This document shows, piece by piece, positions 23,861 to 36,169 of a DNA stretch of 64,000 nt. The stretch is from Lottia gigantea. Taxonomy: Eukaryota > Mollusca > Gastropoda > Lottiidae. Both the position numbers and the translations under genes were made by a program. How positions within the stretch are numbered: position 1 is the stretch's first letter; every line of letters starts with the position of its first letter. The notes beneath the pieces are model-generated. The model ran no database searches, was not told the DNA's origin, and was given only the letters and a program-made list of their open reading frames with translations. The stretch is from positions 159,354-223,353 of the forward strand of contig NW_008708290.1 in the NCBI RefSeq assembly GCF_000327385.1. The letters are read 5' to 3'.

Positions 23861-26800
23861 TATGATATATATCATGGTATAAGTTTTTTAAGTAAAATGA
23901 AAAATGGTTAGAAAAACAAAAGGAATGGTTATAAATGATATGGAATCAATATTGAAATTGCCGATTTTATTTTTGCAACTGCAAGGTCTCCCGTCAATGC
24001 CATTTAATGCATATTAAATATAATTTCAGTAAGCCAATGAAGCTTCTTAGCTTTAATCACAATTCCTGTTAAAAGATCCCATGTCATTTCATGCAAATAT
24101 AATTTATTTCCTGATAGAACATTAGTCAATGAAGATAGCTGTATAGCTTCCATCTAGAATTATTAAACAGAATTTGCTACATGCTGTTACTCAGAGTTTC
24201 CCATCGTACGATCTTCAGACAACTGACCTATTTTCAGCCTGCATCCCTACTGAAGTTGGACAAGTATAACTTATTCGCTCGTCTACATTTAGAGGCAAGT
24301 TCGGAACGTTTGTTTAAAGACGTGTGCTTAGGGTATTATTGATGGAAAGCTTTTCAGTTAAACACAGGTTACATCGTTTGGTTTTATTTGTGTAGTATTT
24401 TGCTCTGCTATCAATGGACCAGGATATTTTGTAAATTATTACTTTTCAGTTTGAGTTGCCAAATGTTTTTGGAGAGTTCGGTTTTATTTTCATCTACATA
24501 AAATTTCCTCCAAAAGGACAATTATGCGAAAAGCTTCATTTAATTACTGATAACGAATTATCTTCCAGCAGAGAAACTGGAACAGTAATGATCACAATAT
24601 CAATTTAATATTCCTTCATAAAGTACTGAGTCTGCAACTTAGTAACTTAGACCTATTGCTTATGAGCTTATAAGAATGCGACACGATTCGACATTGTTAC
24701 ATGAAATGTAGTATGGACGCACGGTTGAACTTTAAGGCTGCTAAACATTGTAAATGACAATGGCCAAAACACTTCGTGATGTGTTCAATTTCATCTTAAA
24801 TTTTAAAGCGAAACAATCCCTCTTTCTGTAAAACAGTTGTCCATAATTCACAATGTTCATATTTACTTAGCAGTAAAACAGTATTAAACAATTGTTCAGT
24901 TCTTTGTGTATTTTTTTTATTTAGTTCACATGTCTAGCATTTTTTCTTTTTCCACTCCTATTTTGTATTTTGATTTCGTACAATAAGGGCTCAATTCTCA
25001 TTTAGCCAATAGGTCAAAGATTAAACTCGCATGAAAAGATATTTCAGTAATTTCCCGTGCCACTTACAAAAATGTATGTGTGTGGACAGAAACCTGAAAT
25101 TCCAATCTGGAGTAGTCATGATAAAGGGTATTTGTGGGTTGCTTTGTAGTTATCGGTAATGCGGGCATATCGTAGGCACAATATCAAACATTTCGTTGAC
25201 TCATTTCATTATAGCCTATGCGAACGAAGGAAAATTTTGCAGCATGTTTCTTTAGCATGGCGATACATTCCAAGGGCAATCACATAGAACGAACGGTCAA
25301 GGTAATATAATTATAACAGTACTCGATGATCGGGCGTTAACCCTGACATCTAAATGGTCTGCCTTACCTTGCTACGAATTCAATCTGAACGTCTTTTCAA
25401 TCCTACATTTCGACTGAATCAATTTTTGCAAATCACGACACTTTTTCTTAAATACGTTTAAGATACATTAACAATGAAATTAGTCCGTGCTGGATATAGT
25501 ATATTATTACTAGCTCAGTGAATAGATGATAACGCGCCATTCATTGAAAAGTCGGTTCACTAAAAAATAATTAATTTAAGGGATGTAGCCAACTCGGCTA
25601 ATCTTTTGCTTCAGAGCTTATAAGAATGCGACAAGATTCGAAATTTTTACATGAAATACAGTCTTAAGAAGCCGTAAAAGTTTGCATATATCGACCAACG
25701 AAATTTACTTTAGTTAAAGCATAGTATGAAAGATGGTGGGCTCATGTCAGGTCATTGTCATGCGGCCTCGTTTGCTCGTTTCTATCAGCTGTATGTTGCA
25801 TCAAACTACGGTTTATCAGTATGGTGACAGTCATAATTGTGTTTTCTGCAGTCAGATAGATATTTCCTATGGATACAGTAAAATTTTTACCATGTTTAAA
25901 AATGCCTGGTATTGTAACCACAAGATCTTAACTATGTGTCTGTGTACATAAAACCACCTCGTGGGCTGAACACACGCAAATAAAGCTTCAAGCTCAGAGT
26001 AACTAAGATTTCTACCGTTGATGTTCAGTGGGTTGTGAGCTGTGATATCAATGTTAGCAGAGTTCGAGGACAACATACCTTTAAAACCACAAACCGCGCT
26101 ACTAGGAAGTAAATTTACTATCTAGTAAAGAAATTAGGGTAAACGTATTATATAATGCTGCACTCAAATAGTTCAAGCTCATTGAAAGGAATAAGTCACT
26201 TATGATTTTCTCAAGATTTTCAACAAGTATGTTCCAGTACGTCTCTGTTTCAACCTTAATTTGGTTTCTATTTCAAATCCAAGAGATATCATATCATAAA
26301 CTATATATTATCTCTTCGAATGGTAAAAAAAATATAAAGTATCAAACTTGGTCAACAAATGTATATATAGTTGGACTTACCATGACTAATAAATAGAATC
26401 TCTATATAAGACATTAGCCATTAAACACGCTACTAAGCATGTTTCAAAAGTGCTTGGTTAATGAATTATTATTATGGATTAATTGGAATCAATAGAGGGA
26501 TTCTGATGTATAGTTTTGACAGAGGGTAAGTCCACTAAAGAACAAAGACTCATTTTGGCAAAGGTTAAAAATTTCAAATTTTTGGACGTCCTAAAGGGTA
26601 GTATATCCTTAAAATTAAGACATTAGAATCTGTAGGAGCATTTCATTTGACCAGAATTGTAGAATGTTTAGGGTCGACAGAAATACATCTCTACTGATGA
26701 CAAATTCATCTCAAATAAGCAAAGCAACCAATATCATAGAAAACATATTTTAAGCCTTACTTCTGCATATTTTAAATCTTTTCTGAACATTATTTAACTA

Positions 26801-26950
26801 CAGTTTTCCTTTTATTACATTTATTGTGGCTTAAGTTGGTTTATGTTCTGTGTAGTTATTCCCCTTGGAAAGTGCATTTTTCAATCTTCCAAACGTGCAA
26901 TCGAGGGGGGCAAACGTGCAATTGAGGGGGGCAATTAAACAGACGATTAA
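23861..26950. other. Non-coding stretch with small dispersed repeats
   Basis: No gene supported. A fragment at 24178-24265 matches 6397-6480. A 50-bp block starting GAGCTTATAAGAATGCGACA occurs at about 24663 and again at about 25613. Short open frames at 25733-26396 lack domains and overlap antisense. Confidence 0.5.
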
Positions 26951-27044
26951 ACGTCGGGAAACGGACTTTCATGGAGTATTTTAGATTCGAGATTATTTTT
27001 GTTAAAACACACAAGTTATTATACGTTACATTTTTATTGCCGTT

Positions 27045-27798
27045 TTAGTTTAAACGTAGTCGGGTATGTTTTATGGCAAAACGTTGAACAAATACGTCCA
27101 AGTTAATTTTCTGGGTCTTCCTGTTGAAGGCAAGAAGAACAATATTGCGCTGGCGAAGCTGAGTCATAGATCGTCGTTGTGGTGAGTCAACACGAGTAAG
27201 AGTTGAAAAGCTACTTTCACACACAGCGGTGCTAGAGCCGAATGTGGCAACGCTTGCAGCCAGTGCATATAATTTAGGGAAAGCCAATTTCTGCTCGTAT
27301 AGTTTTTGAAGAACAAGATTGGAGTCCTGCTTTTCTGTCTTGGCAACGTTATCTTGGAGAAATTGTTTTGACACCTCAATTGTTATGCTTCTCGAGGCCC
27401 TTTCCAGTATCACCTACAGCATGCTTCTAATCTGTGTAGCCTTCAGTGATGAATTTTTATGCACCCGCAGATGTATTGTGAAACACCCGACATAGAAATC
27501 AAAAAGGGGCGTCCCTTGACACTGAATACTCCAGCCATGGAAATCGATCATACCAGCTGTTACTAAAATGGCGCCCAGACTTCGCTGGAAATTTTATTCT
27601 CGGTTGCTTTGGAACATCTTCTTTTCCAATTTCACCTGGTACTCCTGTCTTTTCAGAGCATCTTGGTACTGCATCCGTTGTGTTGCCCGCTGTGGTTTTG
27701 ATACCAGTGTCAGTCGTAGTAGTGTCGGAACCATCAAGCAATTTGTCTTTTTGATCAAATATTTATCAATTTTTCCTACGTTTGGTTGTTTGATTCAT
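27045..27798 (-). pseudogene. hAT-type transposase remnant (TTF zinc-finger/ZMYM-like), internally deleted
   Basis: The N-terminal part starts at 27798 (MNQTTKRRK) and needs a one-base shift to continue into IDKYFDQKDK. It then runs through the TTF-type zinc-finger region (PRIKFPAKSGRHFSNSWYDR, PWLEYSVSRDAPF), followed by homologous sequence with three in-frame stops to about 27390. It then jumps directly to the C-terminal hAT dimerisation domain (AVCESSFSTL, RQRNIVLLAF), which ends with a stop at 27045. The catalytic middle is absent, so the copy is dead. ZMYM-type hAT transposases carry exactly these two end domains; an intact one is several hundred residues longer. Confidence 0.8.
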
Positions 27799-28299
27799 TA
27801 TGAATACAATTTAGGATAATATATGTCTATTAGTTAGTATTTATAATCAACCAATCAAATGAATTTTGACACGGGACAGATTACAATCCAGTATCAGACC
27901 AATAATTTTGTTACCAATGACGCTTTACTGCAGACTTTTTATGATTTTCAACGAACTCAATTGTATCAAATTATCTATTCTAATGTAATTAAATTTAAAA
28001 ATGTTATGAAAAGCTATGATGTCTGGTTTCATCATCAGCTAAGAATAACCAGAAAGCTATTTAAAAACAGTTCTAGGCCTACAGATAGGAATACTTAGTA
28101 TTTTGTTGAACCATTTCGCATAACGCAGCTCTGAAAGCCATAACATTATTTTTCGTTACGTATAATCAAAATATAGCAGCTGACTGGTGAAATTACTTCA
28201 CCATAAAATGCCTGACCAGAATGTTTGCTATTCACTCAGACTCAGTTACCTGTCGCTCCTATTGACTCAAAAAGAAAAGGTTTATTTTAAAAAAGTGAC

Positions 28300-28359
28300 C
28301 GGTACATTTTTCAAGGGGGGGGGGGGCAAGATTTGATGACCCCCTTGGCTACGGGCCTG
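28300..28359 (-). repeat. Terminal sequence of the hAT-like element
   Basis: On the minus strand the element begins CAGGCCCGTAGCCAAGGGGG at 28359, a typical hAT terminal inverted repeat, followed by a C/G homopolymer run. It lies upstream of the transposase remnant in the right orientation. I could not find the matching left end. Confidence 0.6.
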
Positions 28360-30439
28360 CACATAACTCATTGAAATGCATGTTAAAGTGCAACATTGCA
28401 ATTGTTTATGAATCTGATAAACACATATTAAAAGTTGTAACAATAATTTAATTTTCAATCTGTTCGTTTATTAACATCGAAATATTGTCAATAAGTCAAA
28501 ATATAGTTTATCAATACCAATATCCAAAGTTTTCTCCATATACCTAAAATAACTGATAGAGTTCTATGTACACAGAACAAAAATTCTAGATATTGAACTT
28601 TACATGCGAGTGCGAAAATTCAACAGAATATCACAAATAGCACTTGATGTTACTATTGGACTATTTTTTTATTTGTGAATATAGATATTCAACATACCTC
28701 CAGGAAAATCTACCTAGGCTATTGTTTATATTATCCAAAGACTTTGTGGAATATTTGGTACCATGACATTTTGCTCCATGACATGTAGCTCCCACGACAC
28801 GTTAAAAAATGGACGAACAGTTAAAATATCCACTTAGAGATGAAAACCAAAAGGAGAACGTCAATATTCATATACATATTTTTTATTACAAAACTACTAA
28901 AATAAATACAAAATTGAGACACAACAAAAATGCCATTTTATGGCTATCACAGTTAGTATTAAAAGCAAAGCATGGCGACGATGATGTTTAATAGTAAGCA
29001 TTACAACAGGAACACATCACATATAAATAGTGCTCAGTCTCGCTTGGTTACATATACTTAAACAATATTAATTTAAATTATTATTTTATAGGAACTATTT
29101 AAACTATCTATTTTTAATTCACATATCATGATGACTGTGCAAAATATTTTGCACTCCGTGACCTAGAAAGCAAACAAATAGCCTCATCAAATACATACCA
29201 AAGTTTAAAAAAGCCAAATATACAAAATACTCATTCTCTACATGTTATATTTAATTGAACACAAAAGTGGCAATATGACATGACGAGTCTTCTCCCTTAG
29301 AACTTATATTTATTTTATCCATTATGTTGATCATAATTTCAAAAAATGAATAAAAAATAATAAATATATCGTAAAATAAAATTCATGTCCACAGATCACT
29401 TTCAGAAATTTCAGGACCAAAAAATAAGCAAGTGGAACAATTTTTTTATGATAAAAAAAAGTCTAAAACAATAATTAAAATAAAATAAATATATCATAAA
29501 ATCAAATTCAGAATTGGAATGCTTATATTATGATATTATATCATAGGATTATTTTATGGTGTTATGGTCTTCTCATTGGCCAAGCATAATTTTTTCTCAA
29601 TACAGTTTAATTAAAACCTAATAAGATTTCGTGTTTTGTTACAAAAAATAAGTTAAAAATTTAATATTTATTAGTTTTTTTAACTTTCAAATTTGTCCCA
29701 TCAAATATATGTGATAATGGTTAAGTAATAGCTATAAAAATGTAGTGGTATATCATCATATTAACTAGTATTTCCTTTTAAACGTAAACTATGATTAAAT
29801 CAATATTCTGATAAATAATGTCCTTTTAAAGGAAACCATAAATATCTTCTTAGAAATGTAAATAAATTGTCACATGATTGACAATCAAAGGAAAACATAT
29901 CACAGATAAATCCAATGTAAATAAATAAATGTTTTATTTACAAATGTCGGTGCACGCTAGAATTCAGATGATATAAATGCACCAATTTGTTCACAACCAC
30001 AATAATATACATCAACATACTTTCATAGACACAAGTAGAAAGTTTAAACGTTAGACATTGGATGCAGTGATTTCATCAAAACATTTCCTTATGCATGTTG
30101 TAATAACACAATATTCACATTTCTTAGCACTTTCTAAGTATCTTTGTCAATGACCCGAATATATTTCGACTCAAACTTGTTCGTTCACTTTAGCTACCTT
30201 AATCGGTGTCTTTTAATATCGCCGGCATAAGAGCAAAATTACTTTTGACTAAGTGTTCTATTTTCAATTTTGAGGTTTGGAATTCTGAATGATCCTTTTT
30301 AATTGTAATACTAATATTTTGAACATCGCGCAATTAACATTTCTGTAATGTCATCGTGTTTTTCTTTAGGGTAAAAATTGTCTTGTTCAGTCACAGAACC
30401 CTGATCTCATACTACAACTGGCTAAACAATCTGGCTATC
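28360..30439. other. Very AT-rich intergenic stretch downstream of gene C
   Basis: No gene supported. It separates the plus-strand pair (A, B) from the minus-strand genes (C to F), which converge on this interval. Confidence 0.5.
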
Positions 30440-33400
30440 TTATGAATAATGGGCAGCGTGAAAATTATAGACATTAATGACGGATTCGAGAATTTTCGTG
30501 GTATCTCGGAGAATGATGTAATCTCTTTCCATTCGATGGGCCGAACTCAAGGTCCGGTAACCGTCCAACATAACCTTACGAGAAACCTTGGACACTATCT
30601 CCTGTTTTTCATGACTAGATATTGTTTGGATCTCACAAAGGATGTTCAATATTTTGTTGGAGTAGATTTTGAAGTCTGATTTAAATTCACTATCAATTGC
30701 TGATTGTTCGAAAAAAATATAAAGAGCGGCAAATCGTTCATTGTCTATGACTAAATTTTCTTTTAGCTGAAAAAGACAATGGAAAATATAGTTGAAATGG
30801 AATATTTCTGTGAAGAAAATGTCAAAATATGAAAAAAAAAAAAAAGAAATAAAAAGAAAGTAGGTATGAAATTCAGTACTATTTTACATTTAAGCAAATG
30901 ATAATTATTGTATTCTTGATAAAACTTTTAATTACTTGATAAATATTCTTTTACAAAAGAGAAAACTGAAATTCATTTGTCAATAGATCACTTGTCGAGT
31001 CGATATAATTCATAATACCGATTTAGTGCTATGTAAATCTCAAATGTGTCCAATTTAGCCTTTGTCGGTGAACAGGGACGGAAAAAGCGTCTGGTTATTC
31101 AGATAGGAAAATAAATCTAAGCCCCTTGTGCTTCAGTATTAAAGATACCTCGTCAGTGGGAAATGGCAAAAGGAAAGAAAAATGTCTCTTGGCAAATTTC
31201 CCTCTTTTCACACCAATATCGTATCCATGGGGTTGGCCATTATTCACTTTAAAGAAATATGTCGTCAAACAAGAAGTGTACTTACAGACAATGTATCTGA
31301 TACGACACTAGGAAAGCCCTGCAATAACTCCGTATCGTGCTCTAAATAAGTAACTAATTCAGTATTCTGTAATAAATCTCCTATCTGGAAGAAAAAAAAG
31401 AATTTACTTTATATCCGTATGGCATAACCAAGCCTAAAGTTTTGCACAAAATTCCTTTAGCAATCACATTGCTTTAGGCAAAAACCTTTAGCTGTTTAAG
31501 CGTACGGCATAACCAGTTCCGTTGTTATGTATGGGCCCGATGCACAGATGTGTAAAAATCTCTACGTATATTTTAGTATCAAGAAAGAGAAAGCATCATT
31601 GATCTTGCCCTTTTCCAGCTTGATCTTAATGCAGACTAAACGTTGTTTTTTTTGTTATTAACGTGACCATCGCTCAACTATATCATTTCTTTATATTTCC
31701 AAACCGTTCCATCTCGAATAAAAATTAGTGGATTGGGAATTGTTTGAGTCCTAACCAATCAGAATACCAGGAGGATATGGTTGAAAACAAATCATCTAAT
31801 GAGATGAGTTGGATCTTGAGCCTGTCGATGTAACGTCAAAATCTTTGTCCAAATTCAAGTGTATCACGAAGATAATATATCAACCACATATATCGCTAGG
31901 TACAGACGGACACGAATATTAGGACGCAAAAACTATTTGATATCCTAAAGGATGATCCATGGCGAATGGAGTGTAAATCGAGAACCTATCTGCCAGTCCT
32001 ATTAGGGTTCATCTCTTTGAAATTTCATGGAGTGCCCAACAAAAATCGATTTAAAAATTAGATATTACATTCAGAAACAACCTTCCTCGAAAGATTAAAA
32101 TCTAATGGCAATTATTGGGCCACCTGACATAAATTATGTGTGGAAATTAAAATTAATATCGAAATTTGATACGATTGAAATTATTTAGAAGACGTCGTGG
32201 TGACGAAATTTGATATTCACTAAAGATTGTCCGATAAAATGTTAAGAATTATTCAGAATAAACTGCTAAAAGGGATGCTGGGAGAGTCTTTTCTTGAATT
32301 CGTACAATAGAATGACAGGTTCCCAATCACCAAATAAAAATCTCGAGGATGGGGAAAGGATGATGTGACTTTTGTAGAATACGTGTGGAATTTGGTCTGG
32401 TATGACAGGCCTCTTTGTACAAACGGCGCAAATGAAAGCCTTTTTCAATGATTCACAGTTTTGGCTATTGATTGAACGATAGCTATTTTGAACACACAGT
32501 AGGACCTGCTTCAAACGAAAGAAATTATAGAATGTCCACTTTTTGTCTTATCGCTTAAAATGTATAGCCTACCGAGTCAGATATTTTATAACTGGAACTT
32601 TTCGATATCAAATTCCGTCGTCCGGTTCGTACGATTTACTTTAATTACAAACAAGTAACATTGTCTTTTAAAAGCTCTTAGAGCGACCGCAATCTTCAAG
32701 CGTTGCTTTTTTTCTTTTCATTAAATATGGCAGGAAATTATGTAAAAGAAAGATTGTTCTCTTTGGTCAGACGAAGATACGTGTAACAAAAAGTTTTGCT
32801 CTGCTCTGAAACTGTAAAATGATGAATAGAATACATGGAAGTGATCAATTCTTACCTTCTGTTTTAAAGAGCTACTAAGTTCTATCGTGTCCTTGAACTT
32901 CAAAATTAAAGAGTTCAATCTTTCAGTCACAGATATTGTTGGTGATGGAAGAGTTAATGCTGGATTTGTTACAACTGGGGAACTTCCTGAACATGGTGTT
33001 TTCCATGGTTCTCCTGTTGGCAGACTGCTGACTGGTGCGGCACTACTGTGTCCGATGTTAAAACTTATAACGACAAGAGCTGTAATGAGAATATTACATA
33101 CAGTTTATTGTAAATCAAAATCGTTTTGTGAAGACACATCAACACTTTCAATCTTCAGTGTCTCTTCAATGGCTTTTGATTCCTAGATAATATGTTTGTC
33201 TGATCGATTACAGCAGTATAGGTGACTAGCATTGTAAAGTATTAAATGACGGAAGTATTCAGTGAAATAAATTTGACGTCTTAAACTCTTCTAGTTATAT
33301 GTAAAGAATATTGGGTTTTGTTGAGATAAAGCTGTCTGCAATCACAATTGGTCATTTTACACTGTATTTCGTTCAAAACTGATTGCATTTGACAGATATA

Positions 33401-33686
33401 ACGACAATATAATATACGGTTTCTTGAAAAGCAGCGCAGATTTATATGCAATCTTTGTGAAATATAACGGAATTGGGCGAAACATTATTAATTTTATTTA
33501 TAAAAAGTTCTTGATAAAAAAATTGTTATCTAAGAAACAATTTTGCATATAGAACAATAACCGTCCTGTTTTTATATATAGATATATATAAATTGTAAAC
33601 TTTTAAAATGGTTTAATTTTAAAAATAAAATTTGGAAAAGGCAAGAAAACTTCGAACTTACCGGTGAGGATAAAAATATAATCCAT
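30440..33686 (-). CDS. Gene C: secreted four-helix cytokine-like protein
   Basis: Exons in transcript order: 33662-33686, 32856-33079, 31286-31384 and 30440-30766 (224 aa); phases 1-0-0, all GT-AG. The signal peptide is residues 1 to about 22 (MDYIFILTALVVISF), split by intron 1. PC motif at Cys38, in the context PWKTPC, which matches PWINPC in gene D. A Pro-rich linker (ALTLPSP) is followed by helix A at about 56-83, an AB-loop exon (84-116, with GFPSVVSD like GMPLISD in D), helix B about 125-139, helix C about 145-165 and helix D about 196-217 (RDYIILRDTTKILESVINVY). The last helix resembles that of IL-6 (LILRSF...FLQSSL, from memory). Gene D is the closest paralog. There is no basic tail. 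Intron 3 holds a SINE fragment. Gene model strong; the cytokine role is inferred. Confidence 0.82.
31078..31245 (+). mobile_element. SINE fragment in gene C intron 3
   Basis: Diverged, 5'-truncated copy of the 2435-2792 SINE: GGAAAAAGCGTCTGGT, TTAAAGATACCTCG and TTGGCAAATTTCCCTC correspond to the SINE body. Ends approximate. Confidence 0.6.
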
Positions 33687-33809
33687 TATAAATAATAGTA
33701 ATTAATTTGTATTTAACTTGAGATAGTTCTGTAATATATATTTTTTTAATTTTAAATGTTCGGATACGAGAAGTTTTCAATTCTTACCTGTAAAATCAGT
33801 TTCGGCCGT

Positions 33810-33816
33810 ATTTATA
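33810..33816 (-). promoter_or_regulatory. TATA box of gene C
   Basis: TATAAAT on the minus strand, placing a start site near 33786 and a 5' leader of about 100 nt without upstream ATG. A donor-like ACAG/GTAAGA sits at the predicted start and an acceptor-like TATTACAG lies downstream, so a tiny leader intron is possible. Confidence 0.6.
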
Positions 33817-36001
33817 TGGCTACAAGCCTAGGAAGCGGATATGTGGGCAATAATTTCATTGTATCCATAATATTCTAAAAATAGAATTCCGAAAACTTTT
33901 TTACTATTATTTTAGTGGAGGTGTGTAAGATTGCAGCATCGTTTAAGTTTTCACGTCATTGACGCTACCTCCGTTAAGACAACGATGACTTGAACTTATG
34001 ACACGACTTTAGTATACTCGGGGATTCGAGAAGGTTACTTTCAATTCAGGATACTTTGGAAAGTTTATCTTATTACTAAGTGTTCCCCGTTCTTTTGTCT
34101 TTGTTATTAACTTGGGAAGGAAAGTAAGACAATGCATTTAAAAAAAAATAAAGGATAGACCAGGACCAACAGTGTATGTTTGCTCTGTAAGTGTCAATTT
34201 GGAAAAATTTCCAGTGAATCTTTACCCGGACAATTGAAATCACGCTTTTTGGTAGATCGTTAAAACAATAAGTTGACAAGTTGCATTTAACGAAGAAAAC
34301 TATTTCCTTGTGAAAATTTCCAAAATATAATTTGAACTATTTTAGTTACTCAATTCATGATGTTCAAATATCCTGGGTCGACTGATATTTATTCACGTCA
34401 CATTACTAAAGTTAAAGATGAAGCGAAGATCGTAATCTGTAATTAAACTAGGTGTGAAGCTCCTCGAAAATCTCCGGCTAAAAGGCCACATGCTTTAAAC
34501 ACGTTTTCAACGACGCTTGGTTCACCTCAAGGCGACAATGTCGTCACTACTCTTAATTTTAATTTATTGAAATGAAGCGTAGAAAATGACTGAATTTTTA
34601 TCCTTTTTTTACTCAATGATCTCATTTCAATATCAATTTGATTTCCGTACACATTCGTCATTTGTTTAGTTTTGTCAGGAAAGCAATCGTCGTGATTTTA
34701 ATCTGAATATCGTCATTATTATATTCATATGCAAGTCAACTAAAGTGAAAACCCTTTTTGATTCTTTGAAAGGGGAAATGTTTTGACATGAGTGCTTTTT
34801 GAGCTAATCGTTTATAATATGATCTGCATCTGAAGCAGTAAGAGTTTACTGGCGACTACGACAATAATTATTTTACAAACTTTGACACAAATACTGTCAA
34901 TGAATGTTGTAAATAAATACAACCCTTCAAAACACATTGTTGTTCTAGTCGTTATCCATTCATATCATTAAAAGTATAATTTTTGAAGTTCAGAAGCGGA
35001 ATTCGTTGCTGCATAGGATTAGATGCTATTATTCCACACTACATAATCATATTGGCGAAAAATAGTTACATATCTGTGTCAGTTACTTTACATTGAAACA
35101 TTTTTCTCCGGATGAAAGATACTTCCCATGTCTATTGTGAAATCTTAAGGTCATCTTATGATTAAATCAGTCAATATTGCTGAACAAGTATAACTATACA
35201 GTCCCGGATCCAGGAACTGATCAAAGGTGAACCATTTAAAATCAATCAAAGGTTTTCAATGGGAGTGTATATCGCTTATGTCAGCGAAGGTCTAGGGAAA
35301 TTCTTTCCGCTTTCCATTAAATATTATCAAAATGATCCACGAGTATCTGTTCTTGAACGTTTACGAGAATATAAGCCAGCATCATTTCTGGGAAGTTCAC
35401 TGCCAGTTGTGTTAATTGCGTATACAGTGAAAAACGAACTTTCCTATAGATTGGACAAACGAAGATGATGTTGTATATGACACTAAATTACAGGAGTGAA
35501 CGAATATCTTAGATCCACTTTTCTATTCCAGTTTCGAATAATGAAGACGATGCTAAATTATGTACTAATCGTAGAACAATGATTCTGTTGGATCTTATTA
35601 CATGTGGTCGATCTTTCGATTGATAGAATCTGACAGCACCAGGAAGTGTTATTGACTGTTGGCATCCTCGAGAGACTTACAAATCGCTGAATGTAGTGAC
35701 ATGAGTGCCCCGGCGATTTAGAGATTTAGTCATCAGTTGCTCGTGGTGTACTTTCCGGTACCGTTTCTATGAGGAGGGAGAGGTGGGCCTGGCTTATTAG
35801 GTTAGTTTTAGGTTAGAATTGCTATATTCTGTTGAAGTAGTACTACTTCTAAGTAACGACTGCGATGAGATGTTTCATTCGCCAGTAGACTTTTTTCTAT
35901 CAGATGCAGCAAAATAATACAAGATTCTTTTTCTGATGTTTAAGTGAAACATTGCTGGATACCTTATTCATACGGCGATACATGTCTTGTCTGTTTAAGC
36001 T
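33817..36001. other. Intergenic between C and D
   Basis: No gene supported. A block at about 35203 (CAGTCCCGGATCCAGGA) looks like a hAT-type terminus, but no partner was found. Confidence 0.4.
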
Positions 36002-36169
36002 ACAGGCTGTGCACGTTAAAGATCCCTCGACAGTTGCAAATCAAAAAAGAGCAGGCTAAAGCCTCTGTCCTGGCAAAATTTCCCTCACTGCACCCTGTAT
36101 GGCGTTGCCCGTCTTCATTAGCCCACAAGGTGCAGAGAAGTAGAATGTATAACTCCATTCATTTCATTT
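36002..36169 (+). mobile_element. SINE copy, tRNA head missing
   Basis: Contains GCACGTTAAAGATCCCTCGA, CTGGCAAAATTTCCCTC, GGCGTTGCCCGTCTTC and the ATTCATTTCATT tail, as in the 2435-2792 SINE. 5'-truncated, as is common for such insertions. Confidence 0.8.
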
